Source: Isoetes taiwanensis (taxonomy: Eukaryota > Streptophyta > Lycopodiopsida > Isoetales > Isoetaceae). From it: a DNA stretch of 64,000 nucleotides. The position numbers were made by a program, and so were the translations under genes. This document shows positions 40,741-51,415 of this stretch, one piece after another. Within the stretch, counting starts at the first letter, position 1. Each line of letters begins with the position of its first letter. Under the pieces are notes generated by a model, which was given only the letters and a program-made list of their open reading frames with translations, made no database searches and was not told where the DNA came from. The DNA lies in the NCBI GenBank assembly GCA_021234155.1, contig JAJEKV010000025.1, forward strand, positions 16,609,094-16,673,093, given 5' to 3'.

Positions 40741-42121
40741 CGCCCTTGTGTTTTGTTTTTCCTTAGGCCTATTCTAGGAACCTTGATTTCGCCCTTCTTG
40801 ATAGTTGTTAACGAATCTACTTACGAGGATTCTAGTGGTGTTTTCAGTTTGTAGATTTCCTGTATGTGCTTACTTTTTACAAAATTACTTTTTATTTTCA
40901 GACCCTATATCGATGCACTACAAGTCTAAAGACTTTCATTTATTAAAATCTAGGACCTAAAAATGGCACTCGAAATCTAAATTTGTGGTCCATTTTTTTA
41001 AAAGACCCCCCAAAAGTCGTCGAATTTAAGGGAATCTTAGGGAATCTTCGAAAGATGCTTTTTATTAGTGCAATTGCAGGTCATTAGTGCGTTTGATCCG
41101 TCACCTTGTTTCAAGGTGACTAGAGGGCCACTGCCCGTACTCGACTGAACTCCATGGAAGGTGTCCACCACCCCAAGAGTGTCGAACCCATGCAGAGCCC
41201 GCACGCAGTGGCAGAGCATTAGGTCTAGTTCACTATAGTCCCCGATAGGCTTTACTACCAGAGGGACGTGATCATGAGTCAGGACATGAACCTCCTTGTA
41301 AGCCAGTCTGGCCCCTCCACCCACAACCAGGTGTGGCTCTTGTACACATGCCGAATTTAATAGCGCATTAAAGAGGGCTAGCTAGGAGCATCAACTACTA
41401 GGCTTTTAAGGTCTCTACCCCTCCTTCCCAATATAATGAATCCACAGAGATCATCATCACATACATATCATAGAAGAACTAAAGAATAAGATTTAATCTA
41501 AATCATAGAGTTAGGTTCTTTAGTTATGGCTTGGTATCTAGAGGTCTAGATGGCTGCTATGGGCAAATCAATAGGCTAAACCTACTTACTCTATGTCTAG
41601 GAGCGGTTTAGACTATTGAATTGGCAAAATACCTGATCCCTGACTTGCTCCTCCTGCTCTAAACGCATGCTACAGAACTGCTCGAAGATGAAGCTAGAAA
41701 GGGAAGCTGATGAGCTAGGCTGCTCAGACAGACTTCGGAAGTCGGGATTGACTCTTGGATCAAGCAAAACGGAGTTCTAGAGGGCTGTGGACGAAAATTG
41801 AAAGTTAGGGTTCCATATACCTTATATAGACTAAGGGTTAGGGCTAGGGCTTCCATTATCCCTTTGAGCATGTGGGATAAATGGGTACGGCCCACTTGCC
41901 TTTATTAATTAAGTGGCTAAGGTATACACATGAATAAATGTGTACATATGAATATAAATGTGCACATGAATGAATGTGCACACACTTGCAAGTTTCCCCC
42001 TAGGGTGCTACTTGCTTGGCTACACGTCGGCGTGCACGTCAATCGGGATGGCGTGTACGCGTGACGAGGCAGTACAGTATATGTCCTGGGACCGTATACT
42101 GTGCTGGAACGTCACACTCTC

Positions 42122-42368
42122 CAGCTGGGATAGAGTAGGGGAAAATGCCCACAAACAGCATTAAGACAAGCAGCAACACAGAAGATCTGAAAGCCATTTA
42201 CCTAATGCCCAAGGAAATGATCAAAAACCTTGACTGAAGACTGCAGTGAGTGCAGCCTTTACCGCAGTGAGTGCGGCTCCTCATTGCATGAATGCAATAA
42301 AAGAAGTCAAAACTTAAGCCATCTCCAACACACAAACAAATGAAATGACTTTATAAATCTGGATAGTT
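42122..42368 (-). mobile_element. LINE-like insert 2, right part
   Basis: The remaining 247 bp of the insert that starts at 16399, between the CTCTC duplication of element B and the second copy of the 16-bp word ATTTGTGTGTAGAATC (42369-42384). Contains a GCAGTGAGTGCAG / CGCAGTGAGTGCGG near-repeat. Confidence 0.75.
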
Positions 42369-42384
42369 ATTTGTGTGTAGAATC

Positions 42385-43689
42385 TGCAACCAAACAACCG
42401 AGTTGTAAGCCTATGTGTGAGAAGATTGATAAGTTGGTTAATGGGGCTGCAAGTTATTTTGCACGTAGTGTGCAGAGGGGAGCTATATTAAGGGAATTGG
42501 AGAAGGAACTTGCTTACTCAACTTTGAGGCTGGAATCTATTTCAACGAGAAGGTGGCTGAGCAGACACCATGCAGTTGAGAAGTTATGTGAATGCTATGA
42601 GCCTGCAATGCTGGTTTTCAAAGGAAATGATGCTGCCATATATGATCAGTTGAGGGAATTCAAAGTTGTTTATGTATTACATTTTTTAGCTGATATTTTG
42701 CATCACTTAACCATGTTGAGTTGTGATTTTCAAAAGGATTGGGTGGATGTGACATCAGTAGGTAGTCTTGTGAACGGCACGAAGGATCAAATTCAAATTG
42801 GTTCTTGGATGAGGAACTTGATCTAAATAGCGGTTTGAAGGATAAAGGATCAAATTCAAATTGGTTCTTGGATGAGGAACTTGATCTAAACAACGGTTTG
42901 AAGGATAGCAAAGGATATCCAATCATTCCTACTTATGGCAAGCCGGATGGATATCTTGCTGCCCTTAGAGGAGCTGTCAATGGAGATATGTACCATTCAA
43001 TCCAAATGACCAGGAGCGTAGAAGGTAATGATCTAACCGAGGCTCTTGAGTTCCAAAGTAATTTTGCTAAGGCTGTTATAACATCACTGGATGAAAGATT
43101 TAAAGACCATGAGACTTTATCATGCTTTAAAATATTTTCACCTGCTCATGTGCCAATTGCAATAAAAAAATGAAAGAATTTGGGCTGAATGAGGCTAATA
43201 TCTTGCTGAAATTCTATGGAGAACCCCGTCAGGTTGGAGGTCTCAAATTTGATGGTCTTATAAATTCAGATAAGTTTATGTCTGAATTCAGAAAGTTTAA
43301 GATGCAAGCAAGTACAGAGTGGAAGGGAAAAAGCTTTTTGGATGCTTGGTCGATTATTCTTTCCCAAAAAAATATTGAGGGAGGACAAATATGCTGAAAT
43401 GGTGAAGCTTGCAACAGTTGGCTTGGTTCAATGCTCAAGCACGACAATTTGTGAAAGGGGATTCAGCCAGATGAATCATATCAAAGACAAATATCGCAAT
43501 AGGCTGAAAGTAGAGGGGGCTGATTCGCTCACGAGAATTGCAATTGAATGTCCTTCCATGGAAGTCATTGAGGATTTTAATTTTGATGGAGCTTATCAAG
43601 CAAAATATCGTCATATCTTTTCTAAGAATTCAAGTTCCAAAGTAACACGCATAAATGTGGAGGAGACTGAGGATGATGAATCTGATTGA
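42385..43689 (+). pseudogene. hAT-type transposase gene, 3' part with dimerisation domain
   Basis: Resumes the hAT protein after the inserts. It includes RRWLSRHHAVEKL, a central helical region, and the C-terminal hAT dimerisation domain (VGLVQCSSTTICERGFSQMN then HIKDKYRNRL). Frame changes occur at a 63-bp tandem duplication (42782-42907), at an A7 run near 43164 and at an A7 run near 43367. The last frame ends at 43689 with an acidic tail. Two of the three breaks are in homopolymers, so they may be sequencing errors. With 14361-15200 and 16253-16398 this makes one gene. Confidence 0.85.
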
Positions 43690-44074
43690 TGAACCAATTC
43701 TTTATGGAGACTCTTATATTTATGTATCAGTTTTAGTCTTAAAACAGGTGCAATAATGTCTTATGTAATATCTATATCATATTTTAGTTTAACCACCTTG
43801 TCTTTGGTCTATTATACATCAATTTGTCTTGTTATCTATCAATTTACATCATGTTTTATTTGTTGCAAGAAATTGGACATGCTGTTCTGATTTGTTGTAG
43901 GAAACAAAGTTGGCTTTCTGATATCTTGTAGGAAATTTACATGGTCTTTCCATTCTTTGTAGGAAATTGTAGGTTGAGATTGTGAATTAGCAGGTTCATA
44001 TAGGCAACCATAGGAAAATTTGTAGTCTAAAAAGTTTCCCGAATGGAGGTTAAGGGCTAAGATAAGAGCAAATG
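43690..44074. other. Downstream of the hAT gene, no gene recognised
   Basis: AT-rich, probably the 3' end of the hAT element. The phrase TTGTAGGAAA recurs about four times (43870-43990). Confidence 0.4.
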
Positions 44075-44201
44075 GAATATTTTGGGAAATAGCTTTACCC
44101 TAGTTATGGTGATTCCGTCACAGTGAATACTCTCCCGCAGAATCATAGACCCTCCGAGAAAGGGATCCGTTCTAGAGGTCCCGTTTTCCGTACCTGACAG
44201 C
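44075..44201. repeat. Inverted repeat, left copy
   Basis: About 125 bp that recur inverted at 50731-50860 with roughly 85% match by eye (CGGGAGAGTATTCAC and GGGTAAAGCTATTT words). They enclose 6.5 kb. They may be long TIRs of a DNA element or two copies of one dispersed repeat. Confidence 0.75.
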
Positions 44202-45523
44202 CTGACAGGCTCCAATTTATACCTTCGGATGGAATCACAATGGAGCCTTAAATAACAAGGAGACCTATTCAGTTAAGGATATATACAGTGCTCTTCTGGG
44301 TAATACACAGTCAAGAGCATGTTCCCTCTGGCCTTGTGATGAAGACACCTTAGCTTCAGTATGTGCTAAAGGCTGGAAAAACTATGGAGCTCCTAAAATT
44401 ACTACCTTCAGATGGATTTTGCTGCATCAAAGTCTTCAAACTAATTTCTCCAGATCCAAGTATGATAGCAATATTTCTAGTCTGTGCCCCTTGGGATGTG
44501 GAATGACAGAAGACTCAAACCATGTTTTCTTATGTTCAAAAATAGCTGAAATCTGGACATGGACCTCACAACTTAATCTTGGGGCACCTGCAAATCTCCT
44601 GGAATTTCTAAATGGTAGCTCCAGGGTTACAAACACTTGCAGAATATTAACATGCTGGATCATCTGGAAACACAGAAATCTGGTGGCCATTGAAAAGAAA
44701 TCTATTAATCAGCAATGGATTAAAGCCAAGCTCTGGAGTCTGATACAGGATACAGCCACTGCCCATAAAACTGCCAAAGGGGCCAAATATGACAAAGCCT
44801 GGGATCGGATTGGGAAATTCCAAGGTTTATATCACTTTTTTACTCCAATTCTAACAGATGTTAATGGTGTTCTTCACAGATCATCAGAGGAGGATGCTGC
44901 AAATGGGAGCCCCCCCGAGAGATTCTGATCACCTGGTAGCAGTGGAAGAGCTGTCAAGGATTAGGATGGAAGAAAACATGATTCTACTCAAACAGGAGGT
45001 GATTCATGACAGGGCCATTAAGAAGCTGCTCAAGAAACAGGCTATTTGGAGACACAACAGCTTAAAGCCTATGTTTGAGGCTCTATTTCACCACTGGCAA
45101 CAAAGGAGGGAAGCCCGAGTGCTTATGCTGATGGACTTCACCTCATATACTACCAAGGAGCCGGACGAAATGCTCAGTGTCTTTGGCAACTCTAGAGTTT
45201 CTGACCTATCCCTGCAGGACCTGATCGAAGCAAATAATTAAAGGTCAACCTTAGCAGTAAGCTATCCCAGGAATAGCTATGCTTTTTTGGACTGTTCTTT
45301 GTGACTGGTTAAATTTTCTATGCTGCTCTATGGACACAGGAACTGGCAACCTGAATATGCCCTATCTATTTATCTTAAAGCAGGTTGTACCTCCATATAT
45401 GGAGGATTTACTTTTTCTTAATAGGTCTCCTCTGGAGTCCTGTTATATTTTGATGTATCTTATTTAATCTATGAATATAAAACCCACCTTGCCTTCAAAA
45501 AAAAGAAAAAAAAAAAAGAAAAC
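44202..45523 (+). pseudogene. LINE 3' end: zf-RVT region, 3' UTR and poly(A)
   Basis: The frame 44419-44928 has the reverse-transcriptase zinc-binding (zf-RVT) layout: KITTFRWILLHQSL upstream, then CPLGCGMTEDSNHVFLCSKIAEIW. This is typical of the C-terminus of plant L1-type LINEs. A following frame (44858-45241) gives a helical, charged tail. The region ends in an A-rich tail at 45496-45523. RT and endonuclease are absent, so it is 5'-truncated. Confidence 0.78.
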
Positions 45524-46170
45524 AATGGAGAGATACTTCCAGAAGGAATCACTGCCCAGAATATACTGCCAGATGGAATCACCGTCCAAAATATCCTATG
45601 CCGTAGAATATCCAATAAAATTTCAAATTTTCTACCTACCTATTGTGGCGTCCCTGTTCTTCTGAGAGGTTTTTCTAGAGCTTCAGTGCGGCATCTCATG
45701 CTTCAATGGCGACCAGAGTTTCGGAAATGATGGCAGAAGCCGTCAAGCTCGCCTTTCATTTTTGGCCGACCAAGGTTTTCATGGCTTTTGCTCGACCACG
45801 GTTTTCATGGCTCTTGCTCAACCAGGGTTTTTGCTTCGCCGTCAGATCCGTGGCTACCTTGCTTCACCTTGTATTCTTCCTTCTTTTCTTGCTAATCTTT
45901 TTATTTTCTTCTACAGATCCGGCAGCATGGCTATGGCAGAAAACAGGGGGCATTCTTCCTTCTTTTCTTTTTTTATGTTGTTGCCTATGCTATTGGATTT
46001 AGGATCAGAAATATCCATTAAGTCGTATTTAATTAAAGTGGGACAAATCTCGAATTTTGGGACTCGGACTGAAAATGGGACTCATGCAAAAAAAAATAAG
46101 TTGCCATTGAATCATTAATAGATTTTTCTTTGATGAAATAAGAATAACATTTCCATATGACAATCCGAGA
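45524..46170. other. No gene recognised
   Basis: Short local repeats are visible: AGAAGGAATCAC/AGATGGAATCACCGTCC near 45540-45590 and GGTTTTCATGGCT(T)TTGCTC near 45772-45815. No coding signal I can support. Confidence 0.35.
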
Positions 46171-46172
46171 AA

Positions 46173-46460
46173 ATGAAGGGTGGTGGTGGAGAAAGAAGAG
46201 TAAGAAGGAAGGGGCGACAAGAGGTAGGGAGGGAGGGGAAAGGCAAAGGAGCACGAGGAAGTCAAAAGGGCAAAGGGGAGGGGTGGAGCAAATTGGGAGG
46301 GGAGGGGGGGAGGGGGGGAGGGGGTAAGGGCAAAGGGGAGGGGAGGGGAGGGGCAGGACATGGGGAAGAGGAGGAGGGGCAAAGGGGGAGAGCAAAGAGG
46401 CGAAAGGGGCAAAGGGCTGGGATATGGGGAACATGACAAAAGAAGGGAGGGAGGAGGGGT
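46173..46460 (+). repeat. Purine-rich, G-run tract
   Basis: Almost only G and A on the plus strand, with many GGGG runs (densest 46270-46350). It could form G-quadruplexes or be a degenerate GGGAGG-type simple repeat. Confidence 0.8.
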
Positions 46461-46584
46461 TTATGGCTAAACAACCATTCGACAATTAATAAATATAATT
46501 AATTAAATAATATAATTAAATCACTTAATAATATAATTAATTGATTAATTAATTAAACAATAAATAATTAAACAAAGAGAAGTT

Positions 46585-46607
46585 TTTTCTCGCCTCACGA
46601 GGCGAGA
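46585..46607. repeat. Single TCTCGCC...GGCGAGA hairpin
   Basis: Reads TTCTCGCCTCACGAGGCGAGAA. Similar in kind to the palindrome array at 49064-49408, with a different core. Confidence 0.7.
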
Positions 46608-46822
46608 ATGGGCAGGATTCTTAAAACAATACTTTTTAAATGTTCCAGGGGCATTTGAGGGGCGTATCATTTACATGGACCGCCTATCCTCTGATAATAC
46701 CGCCAGCGGATGTGGCAGAACACAAGGTAGAAGCGGATGTGGTAGAACACAAGGCAGAACACAAGGTAGAAAAATGGAAAAGCGACATGATTTTAAACGA
46801 GATGGGTTGGCCGATTTTCTTG

Positions 46823-47765
46823 CAGATCGATCTCGGCTGCTTTAGAAGAAGCTCGACTTGCCAGAGTAGCTGCAGCTGCATCCATGGCTCCGCCGGTCCC
46901 ATCTTGGTAAGTAAACAAATCTGCAATGAGCAGAGATTCCAGTCCAGCATAAGATTTTGAGAGGAATTCTTTTGTAAATGACTACCTTTTTGGAAAGGGA
47001 AATTTTCGATATATTTTTTACATTTCTGCCTCTTAATTTCTTGATCGCAGAGATGGTTCCACCATTCCGGCAAACTGCAAACAGCAAACAGGGTTAACTG
47101 CAAACTAGGTTAACTGCAAACAGCAAGAACGCACCTCAAATCGCCTTCTTCACGCGGAGTCAATAGGGAACAAAGCTCTGGCTATGGCGGACAACACCAG
47201 ATCTCCCGAGTGGTTTTCTTTTTTCCTTTCATAGCAAGAAAAAAAACCCGACACAAAAGCTCTGCTGCCGTAAATCGGTCTTCATGTTTTATCTGTGGGC
47301 TTTTCAGTCCACTCCAGCACCACAAGCGGCATGAGCAGAGCCGCCCCATTTTGTAGGCCCTAACTCGCCCACTTCTGCCTCATAAAACCAGAACTATTTA
47401 ACAGCTTGGAGGCGCCATCAGCGGTTTGAAAGCGGAGCAAAGGGAGCAGAAGTCATATCCGGATTACCTCTTCGATGTTAGCGGCGCAAACGACAAGTTT
47501 GATCTCAAGAACAAGTTTAAGAGAATGTGTAAGTCTCAATTCTGCTTCTGATGCATTCAGTCTGATTTGCTCTGTTTGAATGGAAGAAAACTATGCATTA
47601 AATCCACATTGCGTTGAATCTCTCGCATTGCCTAGATCCTTCAAGACTAATTCTGGAGCTTCAGAGGATGCGAGATGTGGCCACCAAGAAAGCTTACTAT
47701 TTTGAAAGAAGCACACGATCGTTCTTCAAGAAACGCTATGGCGCCCATGCTTGGACTCAAAGGTG
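46823..47765 (+). pseudogene. Possible exons of a decayed host gene
   Basis: Three stretches are flanked by plausible splice sites. 46823-46909 lies between TTCTTGCAG and GTAAGT and encodes ALEEARLARVAAAASM. About 47415-47529 encodes SYPDYLFDVSGANDKFDLKN and ends at a GTAAGT donor. 47636-47761 starts after TTGCCTAG and encodes LILELQRMRDVATKKAYYFE. The last two join in phase. I do not recognise the protein. A further possible exon lies at 49512-49660 (DEFIEERCREEGGDIS) but has an internal stop. Confidence 0.35.
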
Positions 47766-49057
47766 CGTACCAAAAATCTGACCCAAAATTCTGTACCAAA
47801 TTTTAAATGTTAAGCACGGACGGGAAAAATTAAGCCATGGGCGGGAAAAAAAGCCCATTTCGCCTTAATGGTATGAGACCATTGCCATACTAAACCATTC
47901 ACCCCCAACAGCTTTTAAGACCTATGAAGCCCTAGGTCCGTGACCTCACCCCCTACTATTTTTGGTGTGCATTTTACATATCCGGTAGTGCCCAAACAAG
48001 CCAGTATCGTCAAAGTGACGTACCTTGTGTTACCATTACCATACTTGCCGAAATACGCCATTGTGCTCCATTGCTTACCCCTCGAAGAAGGGTCCAGTGT
48101 AATCTCCTTGAGTATCCATTGGTACATCGCCACCCCAATGTCAAATGTACCCCTATTGGTTCTGCAATTCCTACAGTAAGCTTTATCCCTATGTGGTATG
48201 CACCAGTACTTGTCTCCAGAAGTTAGAGTGCTCATGCCACCACTATGGTATTATTTTGCAAAAGCCTTTGTCCTTTGACCATGCTCCAGCTTCGAGACCT
48301 TATAAGCACTACATCCCATGCTGACTTCTCCATCTACTATTAATGCCGATCCTAAAGGTGATATAATGTACTTATCTTCTCCTAATGGCCCAAGTGTCTT
48401 AGGATGTTTTATTTTCCCATTACACGCCTAAAAATGCTCCTGTGTTCCAAATCTTATACCACAAAGTATGCTCCAGTTAGCTCTACGCATACCTCCATTA
48501 GTATGTTGTCATCCCAAGGTCTGTTAATGCATTTCAAATTCCTGCAATTCCTAAAAGTCTTACCTAAGCTATAGCCATTTGACTCTCACATTGACCTGTG
48601 CATAACTGCAGGTTAATTTGATATTAAAATGTGCTTACCTTGTCTCAAAAGCTTATGTGTCCTAACTTATTTTGCTTTCAACCCTCGTGCTTACCTATGC
48701 CCATTTGGTCCATAGCTTGTGCTCCAAAAATAGTGTCCAGTTTACACTACATCACCAACTGTTAATTTTTTGCCACCCTAAGGTCAGTTGCTACCCTGCC
48801 AATTTCTTGCAGTTTCTGCTAGTTACACATAAGATACAGCCATGCTAATCCTAATGTGTGCTAATCCTAATGTGTGCTAGTATAAAAATAATTGTTAAAT
48901 ACTAATGTGTGCTAAATATTAATGTGCTGTGAGAAAAACAATAAACTATGGTGTGATAGAATAATAAACTATGGTGGAAAATTAGATGGATAGATAGATA
49001 AAATGATGCTCCGCAAAAATAATCTCTGGCCCTTGAAAATTGCCTTTTTTTACTCCT
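47766..49057. other. No gene recognised (possible intron)
   Basis: Low-complexity wording with repeated CTAATGTGTG-type phrases (48855-48960). Nothing codes clearly. Confidence 0.35.
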
Positions 49058-49063
49058 AGCTGC

Positions 49064-49408
49064 CTTTCTCGACTCGCGAGTCGAGAAAGGCCCTTAAACC
49101 TGTGTTTTTTGTTTTGAGCTGCCTTTCTCGACTCGCGAGTTGAGAAAGGCGTTCTGACCCCTAAAACCTGCGTTTTTCGCTTTGAGCTGCCGTTCTCGAC
49201 TAGCGAGTCGAGAAAGGCCTTCTGACCCCTAAAACCTGCGTTTTTCGCTTTGAGCTGCCTTTCTCGACTCGCGAGTTGAGAAAGGCCTTCTGACCCCTAA
49301 AAACCGCTGCGTTTTTAAGCTTTGGCTACCTTTCTCGACTTCGCGAAAAGGCCTCTGACTGTTTTTTCCCTCACGAAGCTGCCTTTCTCGACTCGCGAGT
49401 CGAGAAAG
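49064..49408. repeat. Array of six CTTTCTCGACTCGCGAGTCGAGAAAG palindromes
   Basis: Units at 49064-49089, 49123-49149, 49191-49216, 49259-49284, 49329-49350 (decayed) and 49383-49408, spaced about 55-70 bp. The first and last are perfect, with core CTCGACTCGCGAGTCGAG. Spacers share CTGACCCCTAAAACCTGCG. A single arm-like word (CTCGACTCGC) occurs again near 50002. Confidence 0.92.
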
Positions 49409-50730
49409 GCTCTCAGGCCTGTATTTTGTAAAAAATGGCCCTAAGAACTGTGTTTTATATTATTTTTTTTGCCTGTAGCATCACTTGACTAACTTGATTT
49501 TGTCTTTTGCAGTCCTTATCTCGACCAGATAGTACATGCTTGGGAGCAATGAAAAGACGAGTTCATTGAAGAAAGGTGCCGAGAAGAGGGTGGTGACATC
49601 AGTTGGACATACAAGCACGTGGCCCATGAAGGAACTCCTCATACAAATTTCTATCGTCTGTAAGTTGCTTCGTGACTTGGACAGAGCTCCACGCGCCCTT
49701 TGCACTAGGTGGTTCATGTGTGAAGAGAGTGTAATCACTGTGCCCATACGACCACTATGGTCTCTTCACCCACTGTAATATATATTGTAATGAGCCCATT
49801 TATAAATATAATGTAACTCAAAACTAGTATTTTTTGGTGATTAAGTAAACAATTTGCTTAATTTTTGTTGGAATTTGTGATCTCTTGTCTACCCACCTAA
49901 GAAAATAGAGCCAAAATGTTCAACTAAGAATCTTTTTCAACTAGAACTTTGGTTTCAATCTGTAATGAAAATCCTATGTTTGAGTTGCATTGTTCTTGTT
50001 CTCGACTCGCTATCCAAGAAAACTGGAAGAAAGCTTGGATGCACACTAACAGACAAAAATTCGAATTATGGACAGTCTTCGGGTCGGGGTGCTCCTTTTT
50101 GTGTAAAATAACAGGGTTCCGAAAAAAAGTGGGAATGGAATGAGTCCCACTTTAATTAAATACGACTTCATTGGGGTTGGACGATTTCTTATGAAGACAT
50201 AAGCAGCAGTTTCGTGCTTCAGTTTTGAAGCTTTCGGCTATGGCGGCAGTGCTCAATGAAAACCTAAGCAGCTTCTGTTGGTTTTCTTCTGATAGCAGCT
50301 TCTGTTGGTTTTCTTCTGTTGGTTTTTTCTGACCGTTTCTCTGAATATGCAACTAAGGCGAACAAGAGGAGAGGAAGGCAAGGGCGTCCACAAGCCCAGA
50401 ATTGATGTAACTGGCTGGCTCGTCGCTGTAACAGTCGGAATTGAGAACGCTCGTCGCTATTAGCAGATTAGCAGGAACTATTAGCAGACTAGGGCTTGGA
50501 TCGTTGGTGTGGAACTATGTAAATCCTTCGCTGCAGGCAGGGATTCCTGGAATGATGGTAGGGATGAGCCCCTGGCAGTATCAGTTCAGTGTGATTCTGT
50601 TGCATGGAATAACACAGCGGTGATTCGTCCGGTAGTATTTTGCGGATGTGATTCTGCCAGAAGGTATAAAACGGACGGCCAGGATCGACCCTGACGAACG
50701 GCTGAGATCCATCAGAAGGTACACTTGACG
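49409..50730. other. Mostly unassigned sequence
   Basis: Apart from the possible exon at 49512-49660, I see no gene. A local repeat GCAGCTTCTGTTGGTTTTCTTCTG occurs at 50268-50325. Confidence 0.35.
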
Positions 50731-50860
50731 CTGTCAGGTACGAATAACGGGGCCTCCAGAACGGATCCCGTTCCCGGAGGGTCTGTGATTCCGCGGGAGA
50801 GTATTCACCGCGACGAAATTACCAAAACCAGGGTAAAGCTATTTTCACCCGAATATTTTG
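50731..50860. repeat. Inverted repeat, right copy
   Basis: Inverse of 44075-44201. The outer ends both carry GGTAAAGCTATTT followed by an AATATT word. Confidence 0.75.
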
Positions 50861-50866
50861 GGCATA

Positions 50867-51415
50867 ATAATGCAGTCAACAAGGTTTAGCTGCAATGCAC
50901 GTGAGGTTCACAAGGTGAAAAAGAGAAAAATTGAAGGTAGTGCCAAGATGACCATATGGAGGGGAAAATAGGATTTTAAAATATTTAATAATTAGGCAAA
51001 ATATGTTCACAGTCGCAGGACTATAACTGATTGTAACTAACTGGCCGCTCACTCCCTCGGCCCCTCTTCTTCCTCCAATCTCTTCCGGCGCCTTGCTTCC
51101 GATCTGCTCGGCTATGGCGGATCGCCATTTTCTGCTCAATCCGTCCAGATAATCCACATTTTAATCCTCCCATTGCTTCCGCCCCTTTTTTCCGATCAAA
51201 ATGATGCCATTTCTTGCCAATTATGCTCATCCTTCCTTCTTTTCATTAGCCCTAACTTCTGAAGCGGGCGCAGCTGGATTAATTCTTGCTTTTGATTCCT
51301 GGCAGCTCCAAAGCTAGAAATTAGTGGAAATTGAGCTCCGATTTGGGCGATTTGAGCTCGAAATTGGGCGTTTTGAGCTTCGAATTGGGCGATTTGAGCT
51401 TGATTTGGGTCGGAG
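50867..51415 (+). promoter_or_regulatory. Upstream region and 5' UTR of the C2H2 gene
   Basis: A pyrimidine-rich stretch (51055-51110), then a 22-27 bp unit repeated about three times just before the start codon (51336-51412; core TTGGGCGATTTGAGCT). I could not fix a TATA box or start site. Confidence 0.45.

Larger units (their letters stand above)
37506..41110. mobile_element. Element T: 3.6 kb TIR element in the B LTR
   Basis: The ends 37506-37539 and 41077-41110 are inverted repeats of 34 bp with one mismatch (outermost AACAAGGTGACGGATCAA). The flanks show a 4-bp TCAA duplication (37502-37505 and 41111-41114), and the LTR sequence is seamless without the insert. No transposase is visible, so it is probably non-autonomous. 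Eight variants of the palindrome CTATGCGCGCATAG lie inside. The superfamily is undetermined. Confidence 0.85.
17362..42116 (-). mobile_element. Element B: H3-carrying LTR retrotransposon with nested inserts
   Basis: Relative of element A. The 3' LTR is at 17362-18918 and the 5' LTR at 36929-42116 (split by element T). The two LTRs match each other better than either matches that of A, and the CTCTC duplication confirms the pair. Without element C the internal region is 18919-22469 joined to 34620-36928, about 5.9 kb. It holds the H3-like gene near the 5' end and no recognisable gag or pol. B is therefore probably non-autonomous, unless its pol has decayed beyond recognition. Confidence 0.87.
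36929..42116 (-). repeat. 5' LTR of element B, split by element T
   Basis: TGTGACGTCCCC at 36929 and GGAACGTCACA ending at 42116, with the LTR sequence resuming at 41111 after element T. Without T it is about 1.58 kb. The CTCTC duplication follows at 42117-42121. Confidence 0.92.

Noticed and set aside
46029-46485. Pro/Ser-rich minus-strand frames
   Set aside because: Produced by the purine-rich low-complexity tract.
49064-49408. A CRISPR array or rho-independent terminators
   Set aside because: Repeat-spacer structure is superficial: spacers are similar to one another, the repeats are perfect palindromes, and the sequence is eukaryotic.
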